46,694 bases of DNA, taken from Opitutales bacterium (lineage in GTDB: Bacteria > Verrucomicrobiota > Verrucomicrobiia > Opitutales > Seribacteraceae). This document shows positions 22,661-31,749 of this stretch, one piece after another; position 1 is the first letter of the stretch, and each line of letters opens with the position of its first letter. The translations under genes were made by a program, and so were the position numbers. Under the pieces are notes generated by a model that saw only the letters and a list, made by a program, of their open reading frames with translations, ran no database searches and was not told the origin of the DNA. The stretch is taken from contig JAQWWZ010000046.1 in the NCBI GenBank assembly GCA_029254745.1, positions 1 to 46,694 on the forward strand. The letters are read 5' to 3'.

Positions 22661-24466
22661 ATGGATAAATTCTCCCCTCGTCTGAAAAACTTGTTCGATA
22701 TCAATCAATTTCGGCCACCCATTCTCCAAACTTTTGCACAATACGACCCTCAAAAATGGTCAGGTGACTGGAGGGCAGGCATTAATGTCGCCCTTTTGGC
22801 GATCCCCCAAGGTATGGCCTATGCCCTAGTAGCCGGCCTGCCCATTAGTTACGGTTTATTGGGCTCGGCGATTGCCGCAATTTTGGGTGGAATTTTCGGA
22901 GGGGGTCGATTCGTGACACTCGGGCCAACCAATGCCACCGCTGTTCTCTTATTTGGAGTTTTTGCCAGTATCGGGTTAATCAAATCAAATGGAATGGGTT
23001 CCGAGGAATCTCTTTTACTTCTTCCCTGGGTTTTAATTTTTACTTCTATCTTTTTGATTGTTGCCAGTATTTTAAGAATATCCTTCATGATTCAATTTAT
23101 CTCACGTACGGTAATTACTGCCTATGTCACTGCAGCAGCCTGTTTGATTATTGCGAACCAAAGCAAGCACCTATTGGGCTTACAAGATACAAGTGGTGAT
23201 ATACCCACGACCTTTTTGGAGATTATCATTCATACTATATCCAACCTAAACCTCTTCTCTCTCCCTGCCCTTATTCTCTCGGTCCTAACTGCTTTTTTTT
23301 ACGTAATTCTTCAACGGAAATTCCCTTCTTTACCTAATGTTGCCATAACCCTCGTCATTAGCTCATTAATAGCCGTTGGGTATGAACAGATTCATTGGAG
23401 TGTTACCTGCCTTGACAGCTTTAATTTGGCTGGCTCCTTTTTGACAATTCCTAAAGTTTCAACGTTCGCAAACCAATGGGAAACCATTCTTTCAGCAGCC
23501 TTTGCTGTTTCTCTTTTGTGTTTGCTTGAGGGACTTTCTATCGGAAAGTCTCTGGCGGCCCGAGCAGGTTCTCGCATCAATACAAACCAAGAAACTATGT
23601 CCATAGGACTGGGAAACCTTGGTTGTGCCCTTTTATCCGGAATGCCCGCCTCAGGTTCACTCACCCGGTCTACGCTTAATGTGGAATCTGGAGCTACCAC
23701 TAGTGTCGCCAATTTAGTCGCAGGTGTATTCATCTTATTAGGATCTCTAGTACTGGGTAATCTCATTGCGTTTGTTCCCTTGTGTGCTCTTGCCACTCTC
23801 GTCGTATTTATCGGGGCTTCTTTAATCAAAGCTCGCCAGATTAAAACAGTGTCACGAGCTACCGGGTCTGATGCAGTAACTTTTATCGTTACCATCACCG
23901 TTGGCCTTCTTTTCTCGCTACAAGTTGCGATTTTTGCGGGTATGATAACATCTATCATTCTATTTTTGAAAAAGGTAGCTGAACCAGAATTACGCGAATA
24001 TGGCTTTAATGAAGAAGGTGAGTTGGCGGAAATGTCTCTCAAAAGCAGGCGTCCCGAACCTGAAGTATCCATTGTTCATGTTGAGGGAGAACTCTTTTTT
24101 GCAGCGGCTGAACTCTTTTACGAACAGATCCGCCGTGTTGGAGACGACGAAAACCTGCGCGTTCTTGTTTTAAAACTACTGAACGCCCACCACCTAGATG
24201 CGACCTCAGTGCTCGCACTCGAAGAATTACTAGAATATCTAAAAGAAAAAAATTGTCATGTACTTCTGTGTGAAGTGAGGAGAGATGCCCTGAGGATTCT
24301 TAAAAACTCTGGCGTACTTGAAAGGATTAATCGAAAAAATGTGTTTCCGCATACGGCGAGCAATCCAACCCTCTCAACCGCCAAGGCTATTAAAAGAGCC
24401 AAGTTTTTGGTAGATGGTGAGAAAGCTAAGGTGACAATTTTCGCAGATTCGCAAAAAAAGCTCTAA
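22661..24466 (+). CDS. SulP-family anion transporter with STAS domain
   Basis: 601 residues. The signature stretch AIPQGMAYALVAGLPISYGLLGS lies at about 48-70, followed by SulP membrane segments including GMPASGSLTRSTLN. The STAS domain starts at about 469 (VSIVHVEGELFF), with the loop NAHHLDATSVLAL corresponding to the nucleotide-binding/phosphorylation loop. The family carries sulfate, bicarbonate or dicarboxylates. Na+-bicarbonate uptake (BicA-like) and sulfate uptake cannot be told apart here. No cys genes are nearby. A TATAAT at 22605-22610 may belong to its promoter. Confidence 0.85.
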   Translation: MDKFSPRLKNLFDINQFRPPILQTFAQYDPQKWSGDWRAGINVALLAIPQGMAYALVAGLPISYGLLGSAIAAILGGIFGGGRFVTLGPTNATAVLLFGVFASIGLIKSNGMGSEESLLLLPWVLIFTSIFLIVASILRISFMIQFISRTVITAYVTAAACLIIANQSKHLLGLQDTSGDIPTTFLEIIIHTISNLNLFSLPALILSVLTAFFYVILQRKFPSLPNVAITLVISSLIAVGYEQIHWSVTCLDSFNLAGSFLTIPKVSTFANQWETILSAAFAVSLLCLLEGLSIGKSLAARAGSRINTNQETMSIGLGNLGCALLSGMPASGSLTRSTLNVESGATTSVANLVAGVFILLGSLVLGNLIAFVPLCALATLVVFIGASLIKARQIKTVSRATGSDAVTFIVTITVGLLFSLQVAIFAGMITSIILFLKKVAEPELREYGFNEEGELAEMSLKSRRPEPEVSIVHVEGELFFAAAELFYEQIRRVGDDENLRVLVLKLLNAHHLDATSVLALEELLEYLKEKNCHVLLCEVRRDALRILKNSGVLERINRKNVFPHTASNPTLSTAKAIKRAKFLVDGEKAKVTIFADSQKKL

Positions 24467-24474
24467 CTTTTTTT
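24453..24474. terminator. Weak bidirectional terminator candidate between convergent genes
   Basis: AAAAAAAG (24453-24460) and CTTTTTTT (24467-24474) form an A:T-rich inverted repeat around the SulP stop codon. A and T runs are placed to serve both strands. The stem is weak because it has a single G:C pair. Confidence 0.35.
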
Positions 24475-24477
24475 CTT

Positions 24478-25164
24478 TTATTGAAGCTGACTTCTACGCT
24501 TCGATTTGATTCCATTGAGGTTTTGAAGGAATTCTTTATGGGTAAAATTTTCGATCGCTTCCTTTTCGAGTTCCAACAAGTGAAACTTTTCTCTTAACAA
24601 ACCGATGTCGTTACCTTGAATATTGGCATCCTGTTCTGCAATTTTTTCTCTTATTGCATTCATTTTTACCTCAATTTCTTTTAGGTTCTGTTCCTGTTCA
24701 TTTCCTTTCCCTTGTATCTGTTGAGAGCCAAGGAAGCGGGTGTGATTAAAATCTTTTACCGCATTAAGTTCAAGAGTCAGTCCTTTCAATTCCTCATGAA
24801 TTTTTAGAATTTTTAAATTGAGAGCTGCCTTTTGGTCTGAATCTTTTTCTTCACTGTCTACATCTTTTCGTAAAGATTTAAGCCTAATTTCTAAGTGTTT
24901 TCTTTTCCATGAAATCTTTTTCTCTTTTTGAGAAAGTTCTTTTTTAGGTTCCAGCATCTTTTTTGCTGAAATAAAAACGGTGTGACCACTATCCTCGATT
25001 GATTTTAATTCTTTGCGAATAACATCTATTTCACCCTCATTCGACTCTATGTCAGACTGGGCTGCCCTTTCACTTTGGAGTTTTTTTCTTTGATCAATGA
25101 GCTGTGCAAGTTTCAATCTAAGCTTTGATCTTAATGCCCTATCTTTTGAACTAAAATTATTCAT
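24478..25164 (-). CDS. Unknown coiled-coil protein with three repeats
   Basis: 228 residues, very rich in Lys, Glu, Leu and Gln, with no signal peptide or membrane segment. Three units each consist of a long helical coiled coil ending in a shared motif: ELKSIEDSGHTVFI (52-65), ELNAVKDFNHTRFL (132-145) and EKEAIENFTHKEFL (200-213). Each has a His at the same place (61, 141, 209). The pattern suggests triplication of a helix-plus-cap unit of about 70-80 residues. Not recognised as a known family. It lies 44 bases after the TatD gene on the same strand and may be co-transcribed with it. Confidence 0.65.
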   Translation of the reverse strand: MNNFSSKDRALRSKLRLKLAQLIDQRKKLQSERAAQSDIESNEGEIDVIRKELKSIEDSGHTVFISAKKMLEPKKELSQKEKKISWKRKHLEIRLKSLRKDVDSEEKDSDQKAALNLKILKIHEELKGLTLELNAVKDFNHTRFLGSQQIQGKGNEQEQNLKEIEVKMNAIREKIAEQDANIQGNDIGLLREKFHLLELEKEAIENFTHKEFLQNLNGIKSKRRSQLQ

Positions 25165-25208
25165 TATTTACTCTTTATCATAGTACGAAGTCTTAGAAGT
25201 AAGCCAGT

Positions 25209-26000
25209 TTAGCAACCATAGAAATTATTTGAATTAATCATCATTCGTTCCGCAAACTCTTTTTCAGGAGAATTGAGAATTGCCGCAGAAAACGAACCTA
25301 AAAATGAAAGATAAGAAGGCTCGTTTTCTTTTCCCCTTTTCGGAACTGGAGCTAAATAAGGGCTATCAGTTTCGAGCATTACCTTTTCTTTATCCGAAAT
25401 TTCAAATACATGCTGAAGAGATTGATTGGCTTTAAAAGTCAGAATTCCAGTAAATGAAACCCAACCACCACGGGTTTGAATTTGCTTCAATTCTTCCACT
25501 CCTTCAGAAAAACAGTGGAAGACAACTTTGCTCCAATCTACCCCACTTTCGTCAATTATTTTCACACAGTCCTCAAATGCGCTCCTCGAATGAATAATGA
25601 TAGGACAATTTAAATCCAATGCTTGCCTTAATTGGTAACGTAAGGCTTCTTCTTGAAACTTTTTTATTTTTTGCGCCTCATTAGCATCTCTAGGTAAGCG
25701 AAAATAATCCAGCCCCACTTCTCCCAAAGCCTTCGGTTTCACTTCCTTTTGCCAATAACTTATTAGTTTAGAAACCTGAATCTCCCAGGAAGAATTAACA
25801 TAAGATGGATGTAACCCAACACTGTAAAATATATCCGATGAATATTTTTTTGATAAAGTTGCATAAAGATCCCAATCATCTGTACTTGTTCCAACCGTTA
25901 CCATTTTTTTGACTCCGCGTTCCTGGGATCGTGATAATATTCTTTCCAAATCCCCTCGATCGAAAAATTTTTGGAGATGACAATGTGTATCAAACCACAT
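25209..26000 (-). CDS. tatD: TatD-family metal-dependent DNase
   Basis: 263 residues, the normal family size. The metal-binding HxH (H6, H8 in DTHCHLQ) opens the TIM barrel. GEVGLDYFRL supplies the conserved Glu, IIHSR and VVFHCFSE the conserved His residues, and LETDSPYLAP the C-terminal Asp motif. It acts as a 3'-5' exonuclease or related metal hydrolase in the cytoplasm in DNA repair or RNA/DNA turnover. It diverges from trxB with 78 bases between starts. Confidence 0.92.
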   Translation of the reverse strand: MWFDTHCHLQKFFDRGDLERILSRSQERGVKKMVTVGTSTDDWDLYATLSKKYSSDIFYSVGLHPSYVNSSWEIQVSKLISYWQKEVKPKALGEVGLDYFRLPRDANEAQKIKKFQEEALRYQLRQALDLNCPIIIHSRSAFEDCVKIIDESGVDWSKVVFHCFSEGVEELKQIQTRGGWVSFTGILTFKANQSLQHVFEISDKEKVMLETDSPYLAPVPKRGKENEPSYLSFLGSFSAAILNSPEKEFAERMMINSNNFYGC

Positions 26001-26078
26001 CTACTCGACGAATGATGAAAGAATTGTCATTATGATTCCTTTTAAACGTAAGAGCTTATTATTCCCAACACTAATTTT

Positions 26079-27005
26079 ATGGAAAACATTATTATTCTAG
26101 GCACTGGATGTGCGGGTTTTACTGCTGGTATTTATACCGCAAGAGCAAACCTAAACCCACTAATTCTTGAAGGCAAACAACCCGGAGGACAGCTTACAAC
26201 CACATCAGAGGTTGAAAATTTTCCCGGCTTCCCTGAAGGGGTGGATGGGTTCTCACTCATGGATCAATTAAGAAAGCAGGCGGTTAAATTCGGTGCTCGG
26301 GTTGAAAATGCTTTCATCGACCGAGTCGACTTTAGCGGGCAAACAAAACTTCTTTTTTCTGGAGATAAGAAAATTGAGGCAAAGGCGGTGATTATCGCAA
26401 CCGGTGCTGCCCCCCGTTTACTTGGTATTCCCGGAGAGCAAGAAATGTACGGAGGGAAAGGGGTAACGACTTGTGCGACCTGCGATGGTGCGTTTTACCG
26501 CGATATGGATGTGGTTGTAGTTGGCGGCGGGGATTCAGCTTGCGAGGAAGCCCTTTTTCTTACTCGATTTTGCAAAAAAGTTACCTTAGTTCATAGAAGA
26601 GACGAACTCCGAGCATCCCGTATTATGGCAGAGCGTACTGAAGCTCATGAAAAAATTGAATTACTTTGGGATTCGGGAGTAGAAGAAATTTTAGCAGATG
26701 AGGATGGAAAAGCCCGAGCCATTAAAGTTAAAAACCTAAAAACAAATGAAGAAAGTGAAATTTCCTGTAAAGGGGTATTTATTGCCATTGGCCACATTCC
26801 GAATACTAGCCCTTTTCAAGGTATACTCGAACTTGATGAAAACGGCTATCTAGTACCCCAAGGGAAGAGTATGGTAAAAACTGCACTAGATGGTGTTTAT
26901 GTGGCTGGTGATTGCGCTGACCATGTATACCGTCAAGCTATTACAGCAGCAGGCATGGGTTGCCAGGCTGCTATCGAAGCCGAACGCTGGCTGGCTGAAG
27001 GATAA
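26079..27005 (+). CDS. trxB: Thioredoxin reductase
   Basis: 308 residues, full length. The FAD-binding motif appears as [16 protein letters not shown] (8-23), the redox pair is C132-A-T-C135 in TCATCDGAF, the NADPH motif is [10 protein letters not shown], and the C-terminal FAD motif is [10 protein letters not shown]. It reduces thioredoxin with NADPH in the cytoplasm. The usual GSGPAG is replaced by GTGCAG, which adds a cysteine inside the first motif. It is followed after nine bases by oleC, so the two may share a transcript. Confidence 0.95.
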   Translation: MENIIILGTGCAGFTAGIYTARANLNPLILEGKQPGGQLTTTSEVENFPGFPEGVDGFSLMDQLRKQAVKFGARVENAFIDRVDFSGQTKLLFSGDKKIEAKAVIIATGAAPRLLGIPGEQEMYGGKGVTTCATCDGAFYRDMDVVVVGGGDSACEEALFLTRFCKKVTLVHRRDELRASRIMAERTEAHEKIELLWDSGVEEILADEDGKARAIKVKNLKTNEESEISCKGVFIAIGHIPNTSPFQGILELDENGYLVPQGKSMVKTALDGVYVAGDCADHVYRQAITAAGMGCQAAIEAERWLAEG

Positions 27006-27014
27006 GACTTAGGC

Positions 27015-28670
27015 ATGCCAGATCGCTTTGCTTGTAAAAACCTTGTTTCCCACCTTGCGGAAACTGCTAAGCGTTCTCCTCATCAAACTGCCATATTTTC
27101 CGCTTCCAAAAACAACTTTACTAAACGAAATTTTAAAGAACTCAGTGAAGATGTAGCTCGATGTGCGACCTACTTACAAACAAAAGGCCTCACCAAAGGG
27201 CAGAAAGCCCTGCTTTTTGTAAAGCCTGGCTATGAGCTCACAGTTCTTGCATTCTCTGTCATTTATCTTGGCGTAATTCCTGTTATTATTGACCCAGGCA
27301 TGGGGTTTCGTTCCGTTTTATCCTGTATTCGTTCGACCAAGCCAGATATTTTGATCGGATTGCCGCTTGTAATGTGGTTGAGCTTTGTTTTTAGAAATTC
27401 ATTCAAGGCTGTCCACACCAAGATTCAAATAAGTAAAAATTTTCTCAACAAGCATATTTTATCGGCATCCTCTAGACCCTATTGGCCTCAAGCAAGTACA
27501 ACAGAAGAAGAGCTTGCTGCGATTGTTTTCACTTCAGGCTCAACCGGTGCCCCCAAAGGAGTAAAATACCTTCACAAAAACTTTAACTCTCAAGTCGACT
27601 CTCTTCAGGGTAATTTTGATATTGCTCATGGTGAAATTGATCTTGCCACACTCCCTATTTTTTCCCTCTTTAATCCCGCTTTGGGGGTAACCACGATTGT
27701 TCCAGAAATGAATCCGCGTAAACCAGCATCTGCAGATGCTAGAAGTTTGGTCGAATCCATCAAAAGCCATGGAATCACCACCGCTTTCGCATCTCCTGTT
27801 ATTGGAAAGAAAATTGCTGATTATTGTATCAAGCACGATCAGATACTACCCTCTCTTCAAAGAATTTTTCTTGCTGGAGCTCCCTCCCCTCCTGGCTTGA
27901 TTGAAGATCTTAGTAAGATCCTGGTACATGGAGAAGTCATTGTTCCATATGGAGCTACAGAAGCCCTCCCTGTTTCATTTGCAACCGCCAAACAGATTAT
28001 TCAGAGCCAAAAAAGTATTCTTGCGGGTGAAGGGTCTTATTTGGGAAATCCGGCTCCCGGAGTGTCAGTTAAAATTTTCCCTTCTTTGGCTCCTGCTTTA
28101 TCCGCTAAATTAGGCGAACATGGAGAGCTTACTCGTGGACAAATTGGAGAGATTTGCGTTGCAGGAGATATTGTTACAGATGGTTATTATAGAATGCCAG
28201 GAGCATCTATCGACGCGAGATTTTCCTATGAAAACAAAACTTTTCACAGAATGGGCGATCTTGGATACTTTGATCAGGATCATTGCCTACGTTTTTTGGG
28301 TCGAAAGGCTGAATGTATTCAAACAGAAAATGGCCTTCTTGAAACCGAACGGTGCGAACCAATGATCAATGCCATCCCCTGTATAAAAAAATCGGCTTTA
28401 ATTGGAATTGGAAACGCAAAGAAACAAGAACCATGTATTGTGGTCGAACCGCTACGGGCAGATTTTACCGAAAAGAAAAAAAGAGAAGTAAGTCAAAAGA
28501 TTTTATCTATTCTTACCACTTCTTTTCCCCAATTTAATTTCATGAGAGTTTTCTGGGAACCATCCATTCCAGTTGATGCAAGACATAATGCAAAGATTCA
28601 CCGCCTTTCTCTTTCCAAAAAATGGACCCGAATCGTTCAAGGTCAAAGTAAGGCCGGAATATTTTCATGA
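27015..28670 (+). CDS. oleC: OleC-like beta-lactone synthetase (ANL superfamily)
   Basis: 551 residues. The adenylate-forming P-loop is FTSGSTGAPKG at 172-182. The family-specific stretches LATLPIFSLFNPALGVTTIVPEM and LAGAPSPPGLIEDLSKIL, with PYGATEALPVS, match OleC proteins of long-chain olefin biosynthesis. OleC converts syn- or anti-2-alkyl-3-hydroxyalkanoate with ATP into a beta-lactone; OleB then decarboxylates it to an alkene. It overlaps oleD by four bases. The thiolase OleA and hydrolase OleB are absent from this window. Confidence 0.88.
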   Translation: MPDRFACKNLVSHLAETAKRSPHQTAIFSASKNNFTKRNFKELSEDVARCATYLQTKGLTKGQKALLFVKPGYELTVLAFSVIYLGVIPVIIDPGMGFRSVLSCIRSTKPDILIGLPLVMWLSFVFRNSFKAVHTKIQISKNFLNKHILSASSRPYWPQASTTEEELAAIVFTSGSTGAPKGVKYLHKNFNSQVDSLQGNFDIAHGEIDLATLPIFSLFNPALGVTTIVPEMNPRKPASADARSLVESIKSHGITTAFASPVIGKKIADYCIKHDQILPSLQRIFLAGAPSPPGLIEDLSKILVHGEVIVPYGATEALPVSFATAKQIIQSQKSILAGEGSYLGNPAPGVSVKIFPSLAPALSAKLGEHGELTRGQIGEICVAGDIVTDGYYRMPGASIDARFSYENKTFHRMGDLGYFDQDHCLRFLGRKAECIQTENGLLETERCEPMINAIPCIKKSALIGIGNAKKQEPCIVVEPLRADFTEKKKREVSQKILSILTTSFPQFNFMRVFWEPSIPVDARHNAKIHRLSLSKKWTRIVQGQSKAGIFS

Positions 28671-29671
28671 AGATTGTTATTACTGGAGGACTTGGTTTTG
28701 TCGGTAACCAAGTGGCTAGACATCTTGCAAAAGCTTTCCCTCACGCTGCTATCACCGCGATTGGCAGAACTATTTCTCCCCTTGATTCGAAAATATTTCA
28801 GGACTTAGAATATTTATCCTCGGATCTAACCAAGGGGCGTGATTCTTTTTCATGGTTAAAAGGGGTAGATTGCGTCTTCCATGTAGCAGCTAAAGCTGGA
28901 ATTGGAGGAAAGTTTGATGACTACAATCTGGCAAACTTTGAAGCTACCCGTGATTTACTAGATGCCTCCAAGAAATTTGGCGTTAAGCAGTTCATCTACA
29001 CCAGCACTCCCAGCGTAGTCTTTAATACTCAAAATATTCAAAATGGGGACGAGTCTTTACCATATCTTAACTCCCCAGTCTCTCCTTATGCCTTTACTAA
29101 AGCCAAAGCAGAGAAAATCGTATTAGAAGCTCACAGCCCAAAGAAATTTCAGACTATCTCCCTCCGTCCCCATTTAGTTTGGGGAAAAGATGACCCTCAT
29201 CTCCTTCCCCGCATTCTTGCTAAACATCGCCAAAAGAAACTTAGAATTATTGGTGATGGGCAGAATATGATGGATGTTACGCATGTGTCGAATGTGGCCC
29301 ATGCCCATATCTGTGCCTTTCAGGCGATGTTACAAAATCAAGATTTTGGTGGAAAAGCCTACTTTATTGGTCAAAACGAACCCGTACAAATCTGGTCTTG
29401 GTTGAACGAAATCTTCAAAAACCTCCAACTCCCCAATCTCACCCAAAAAATTTCTTTTCGGAATGCCCACTCGATTGGTTTTGTTATGGAAAAAATTTGG
29501 GGATTAGCCCAATTGACCACCGATCCTCCTATGACCCGTTTCGTGGCATCCCAGCTTGCTCATGACCATTGGTTTTCAAACAAAGCAGCTGAACAAGACA
29601 TCGGCTACTATCCTATAATTTGCATGCAAGAAGCCATGGATAAAACATTACCCTGGTTGCGCACCCTCTAA
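28667..29671 (+). CDS. oleD: OleD-like 2-alkyl-3-oxoalkanoate reductase (SDR)
   Basis: 334 residues of the extended short-chain dehydrogenase family. The Rossmann motif GGLGFVG is at 7-13, YTSTPSVVFN at 111-120 and the catalytic YxxxK at Y141-K145. RPHLVWGKDDPHLLPRI and IGDGQNMMDVTHVSNVAHAH fit the 3-beta-HSD/OleD branch. It reduces the beta-keto acid made by OleA to the hydroxy acid used by OleC, with NADPH. It is translationally coupled to oleC. It ends in a four-base overlap with the convergent methyltransferase gene. Confidence 0.88.
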   Translation: MKIVITGGLGFVGNQVARHLAKAFPHAAITAIGRTISPLDSKIFQDLEYLSSDLTKGRDSFSWLKGVDCVFHVAAKAGIGGKFDDYNLANFEATRDLLDASKKFGVKQFIYTSTPSVVFNTQNIQNGDESLPYLNSPVSPYAFTKAKAEKIVLEAHSPKKFQTISLRPHLVWGKDDPHLLPRILAKHRQKKLRIIGDGQNMMDVTHVSNVAHAHICAFQAMLQNQDFGGKAYFIGQNEPVQIWSWLNEIFKNLQLPNLTQKISFRNAHSIGFVMEKIWGLAQLTTDPPMTRFVASQLAHDHWFSNKAAEQDIGYYPIICMQEAMDKTLPWLRTL

Positions 29672-30480
29672 AGCTTTCCAACGCTTCGGTTGTAATCGCT
29701 CAATATACAACCTACACTTACATTCAAGTTTAACGAACTTGCATCCCCGAACATCTTAAGAGAAACCCAGTGGTCTACTTTTTGCTTCCAATAATCTCCA
29801 AGACCGTTGTGTTCGTTTCCAAAAATTATGGCCACATTTTGATCGTAAGTAAAACTATGTGAAAATTCTGGTGCTTTGGAGCTTGTGGCAACACAAGGTA
29901 AACCTTGCTTCTGCAACCAGTTATAAATTTCTTCTTTGCTGCCAGACCTTACATTTACTTTCCCAGTAAGACCTCGAGAAGAGCGAATAACATTTGGATT
30001 AAAGAAATCGACTTTGGGCTCAGAAAGAAGAATCAAGCCTCCTCCGAGTGCCTCGCTTGTACGCAGGATAGCACCGAGGTTTCCCGGCTTTTCTATTTCG
30101 TCGAAAATAAGAACTGGTGCATCGATTTTGTTCACCTTTGTATTTGGAATACTCAGATCCCATGCCCTGACCACTCCAAGAACACCATCCGAGGTTTTTC
30201 TGTAAGAAGCTTTAAGTAATGCTTCTTTACCAAGTTCCCGTAAGCTAAGAGACGGATTTTCTTGCCAATGCAAAAAATATTGGGATGCCGATGAGGTAGA
30301 AACCAAATCCTCATTGAAATAAATTTCTAGTACTTCCCGGTTACCATCGATCAATGTCTGTAAATCCTGAGCTCCCTCCACCACAAAGCATTGCCGTTCA
30401 CGCCTCCGTCGTGGAGATTCACGAAGCTTAACCAATTCTTTGACGGTTGTATTCGTCGGACTTTGAATTATGTCTGTCAC
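29668..30480 (-). CDS. TrmH/SpoU-family RNA 2'-O-methyltransferase
   Basis: 270 residues from a GTG at 30480. An earlier GTG or ATG at 30588 or 30585 would add 35-36 atypical residues and overlap the divergent gene's start. The N-terminal substrate-binding domain includes RRRRERQCFVVEGAQDL. The SPOUT knot motifs are LIFDEIEKPGNLGAILRTSEALGG, VAIIFGNEHNGL and the C-terminal SLNLNVSVGCIL. These methylate a ribose in rRNA or tRNA using SAM; the exact target is uncertain. No Shine-Dalgarno sequence is clear, so the start is moderately sure. Confidence 0.85.
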   Translation of the reverse strand: MTDIIQSPTNTTVKELVKLRESPRRRRERQCFVVEGAQDLQTLIDGNREVLEIYFNEDLVSTSSASQYFLHWQENPSLSLRELGKEALLKASYRKTSDGVLGVVRAWDLSIPNTKVNKIDAPVLIFDEIEKPGNLGAILRTSEALGGGLILLSEPKVDFFNPNVIRSSRGLTGKVNVRSGSKEEIYNWLQKQGLPCVATSSKAPEFSHSFTYDQNVAIIFGNEHNGLGDYWKQKVDHWVSLKMFGDASSLNLNVSVGCILSDYNRSVGKL

Positions 30481-30534
30481 AATTTTATAAAAAGGGTTTT
30501 GCCAGAAAAGGGCGAGCTCGTTACGAACAATTCG

Positions 30535-31749
30535 ATGACAAAACAGGAGCCAAAAGGTTTTACCCCTCACCCATACCCTTATCATCACGAATTAGAACTA
30601 CGCATTGAAAGCATAACTAATCTAGGCTTGGGGATAGCACGGGATAATGGGTGGGTCGTTCAAGTACCCTTTGTAATCCCTGGAGAATTGATTTTGGCTA
30701 GAATTTACCGAAACCACAAAAATTATTCAGATGCTGATTGTATACAAATTCTGACTCCATCCCCAGACCGTATTGAAGCAAAGTGCGACCTCTTTGGTAC
30801 CTGTGGTGGGTGTCAATATCAGTCGGTTGCCTATGAAAAACAATTGGAATGGAAGGCAGCCCAAGTCAAAGAATGCTTTGAAAAAATAGGGGGACTTGAG
30901 CTTCAAGTGCAACCGGTTATTCCTTCCCCAAAAACTTATGGCTATCGCTCGAAATTAACTCCTCATTATGAAAAAAATCGAGAAGGTATTTTACGAAAGC
31001 TCGGTTTCTTAAAGTATGGCTCTAGAAGGATACTCGTCGATGTTCCTCATTGCCCTATAGCAACCAGTGCCATTGATCATGCTCTTCCATCAGCAAGAGA
31101 GGAACTTTTTGAAAAAGCCAAGAAAAATAAAGGAGGTACCCTTCTCCTCAGAGATACCCAAGAAGGGGTGATTACTGACCCAAATCAGCTTGCTACCGAA
31201 AGAGTGAAAGATTTAGTCTTTCAATTTAAGGCAGGAGAATTTTTTCAAAATAACCCTTTTATTCTGCCCCAACTCGTAGATTATGTAATTGAGCAGGCCA
31301 GTCCAAACACTTCAAAAACATTAGTTGATGCATACTGTGGAGGTGGCTTATTTAGCCTATCTGCATCCAAAAAGTTTCAGAAGGTTGCTGGAATTGAAAT
31401 TAGCCGTGAAGGATTTGAAGGTGCCCGGACTAATGCTTTGCTTAATCAAATTGAAAATGCTGCATTTTATCTGGGAGATGCCTGTTCTATCTTCTCTGAA
31501 TTACAAGACTTACCCAAACCATTCTCCCTCATTGTCGATCCACCTAGAAAAGGGTGTGACGCAAACTTCATTGAGCAAACCTTGGAGTTTCGTCCCGATA
31601 AGATTGTTTATGTCTCCTGTGATCCATCTACCCAAGCGAGGGATACTAAGCTGCTTACTGCAGGTGGATACAAGGTATTGGCAGTTCAGCCTTTTGATTT
31701 ATTTCCCCAGACAAGGCATATTGAAAATGTCTTAACCCTAGGAATCTAA
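30535..31749 (+). CDS. TrmA/RlmD-family RNA (uracil-5-)-methyltransferase
   Basis: 404 residues from ATG at 30535, which places a TRAM-like RNA-binding domain (about 18-73) at the N-terminus; a frame from 30391 would run into the divergent gene. A [4Fe-4S] set is visible at C84, C90, C93 and C173 (CX5CX2C plus a later Cys). SAM-binding VDAYCGGGLFS, catalytic VSCDPSTQARD (nucleophilic Cys) and VDPPRKG are intact. It makes 5-methyluridine in 23S rRNA or tRNA. The RlmD-like cluster suggests 23S rRNA. Confidence 0.9.
   Translation: MTKQEPKGFTPHPYPYHHELELRIESITNLGLGIARDNGWVVQVPFVIPGELILARIYRNHKNYSDADCIQILTPSPDRIEAKCDLFGTCGGCQYQSVAYEKQLEWKAAQVKECFEKIGGLELQVQPVIPSPKTYGYRSKLTPHYEKNREGILRKLGFLKYGSRRILVDVPHCPIATSAIDHALPSAREELFEKAKKNKGGTLLLRDTQEGVITDPNQLATERVKDLVFQFKAGEFFQNNPFILPQLVDYVIEQASPNTSKTLVDAYCGGGLFSLSASKKFQKVAGIEISREGFEGARTNALLNQIENAAFYLGDACSIFSELQDLPKPFSLIVDPPRKGCDANFIEQTLEFRPDKIVYVSCDPSTQARDTKLLTAGGYKVLAVQPFDLFPQTRHIENVLTLGI

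Noticed and set aside
23392-24072. 226-residue open frame on the minus strand
   Set aside because: It lies wholly antisense to the SulP gene, has low-complexity composition and no recognisable domain; a shadow frame.
30391-30588. Overlapping long starts for the two divergent methyltransferase genes
   Set aside because: They would make the divergent genes overlap by nearly 200 bases and add atypical N-termini; internal starts at 30480 (GTG) and 30535 (ATG) fit both families.
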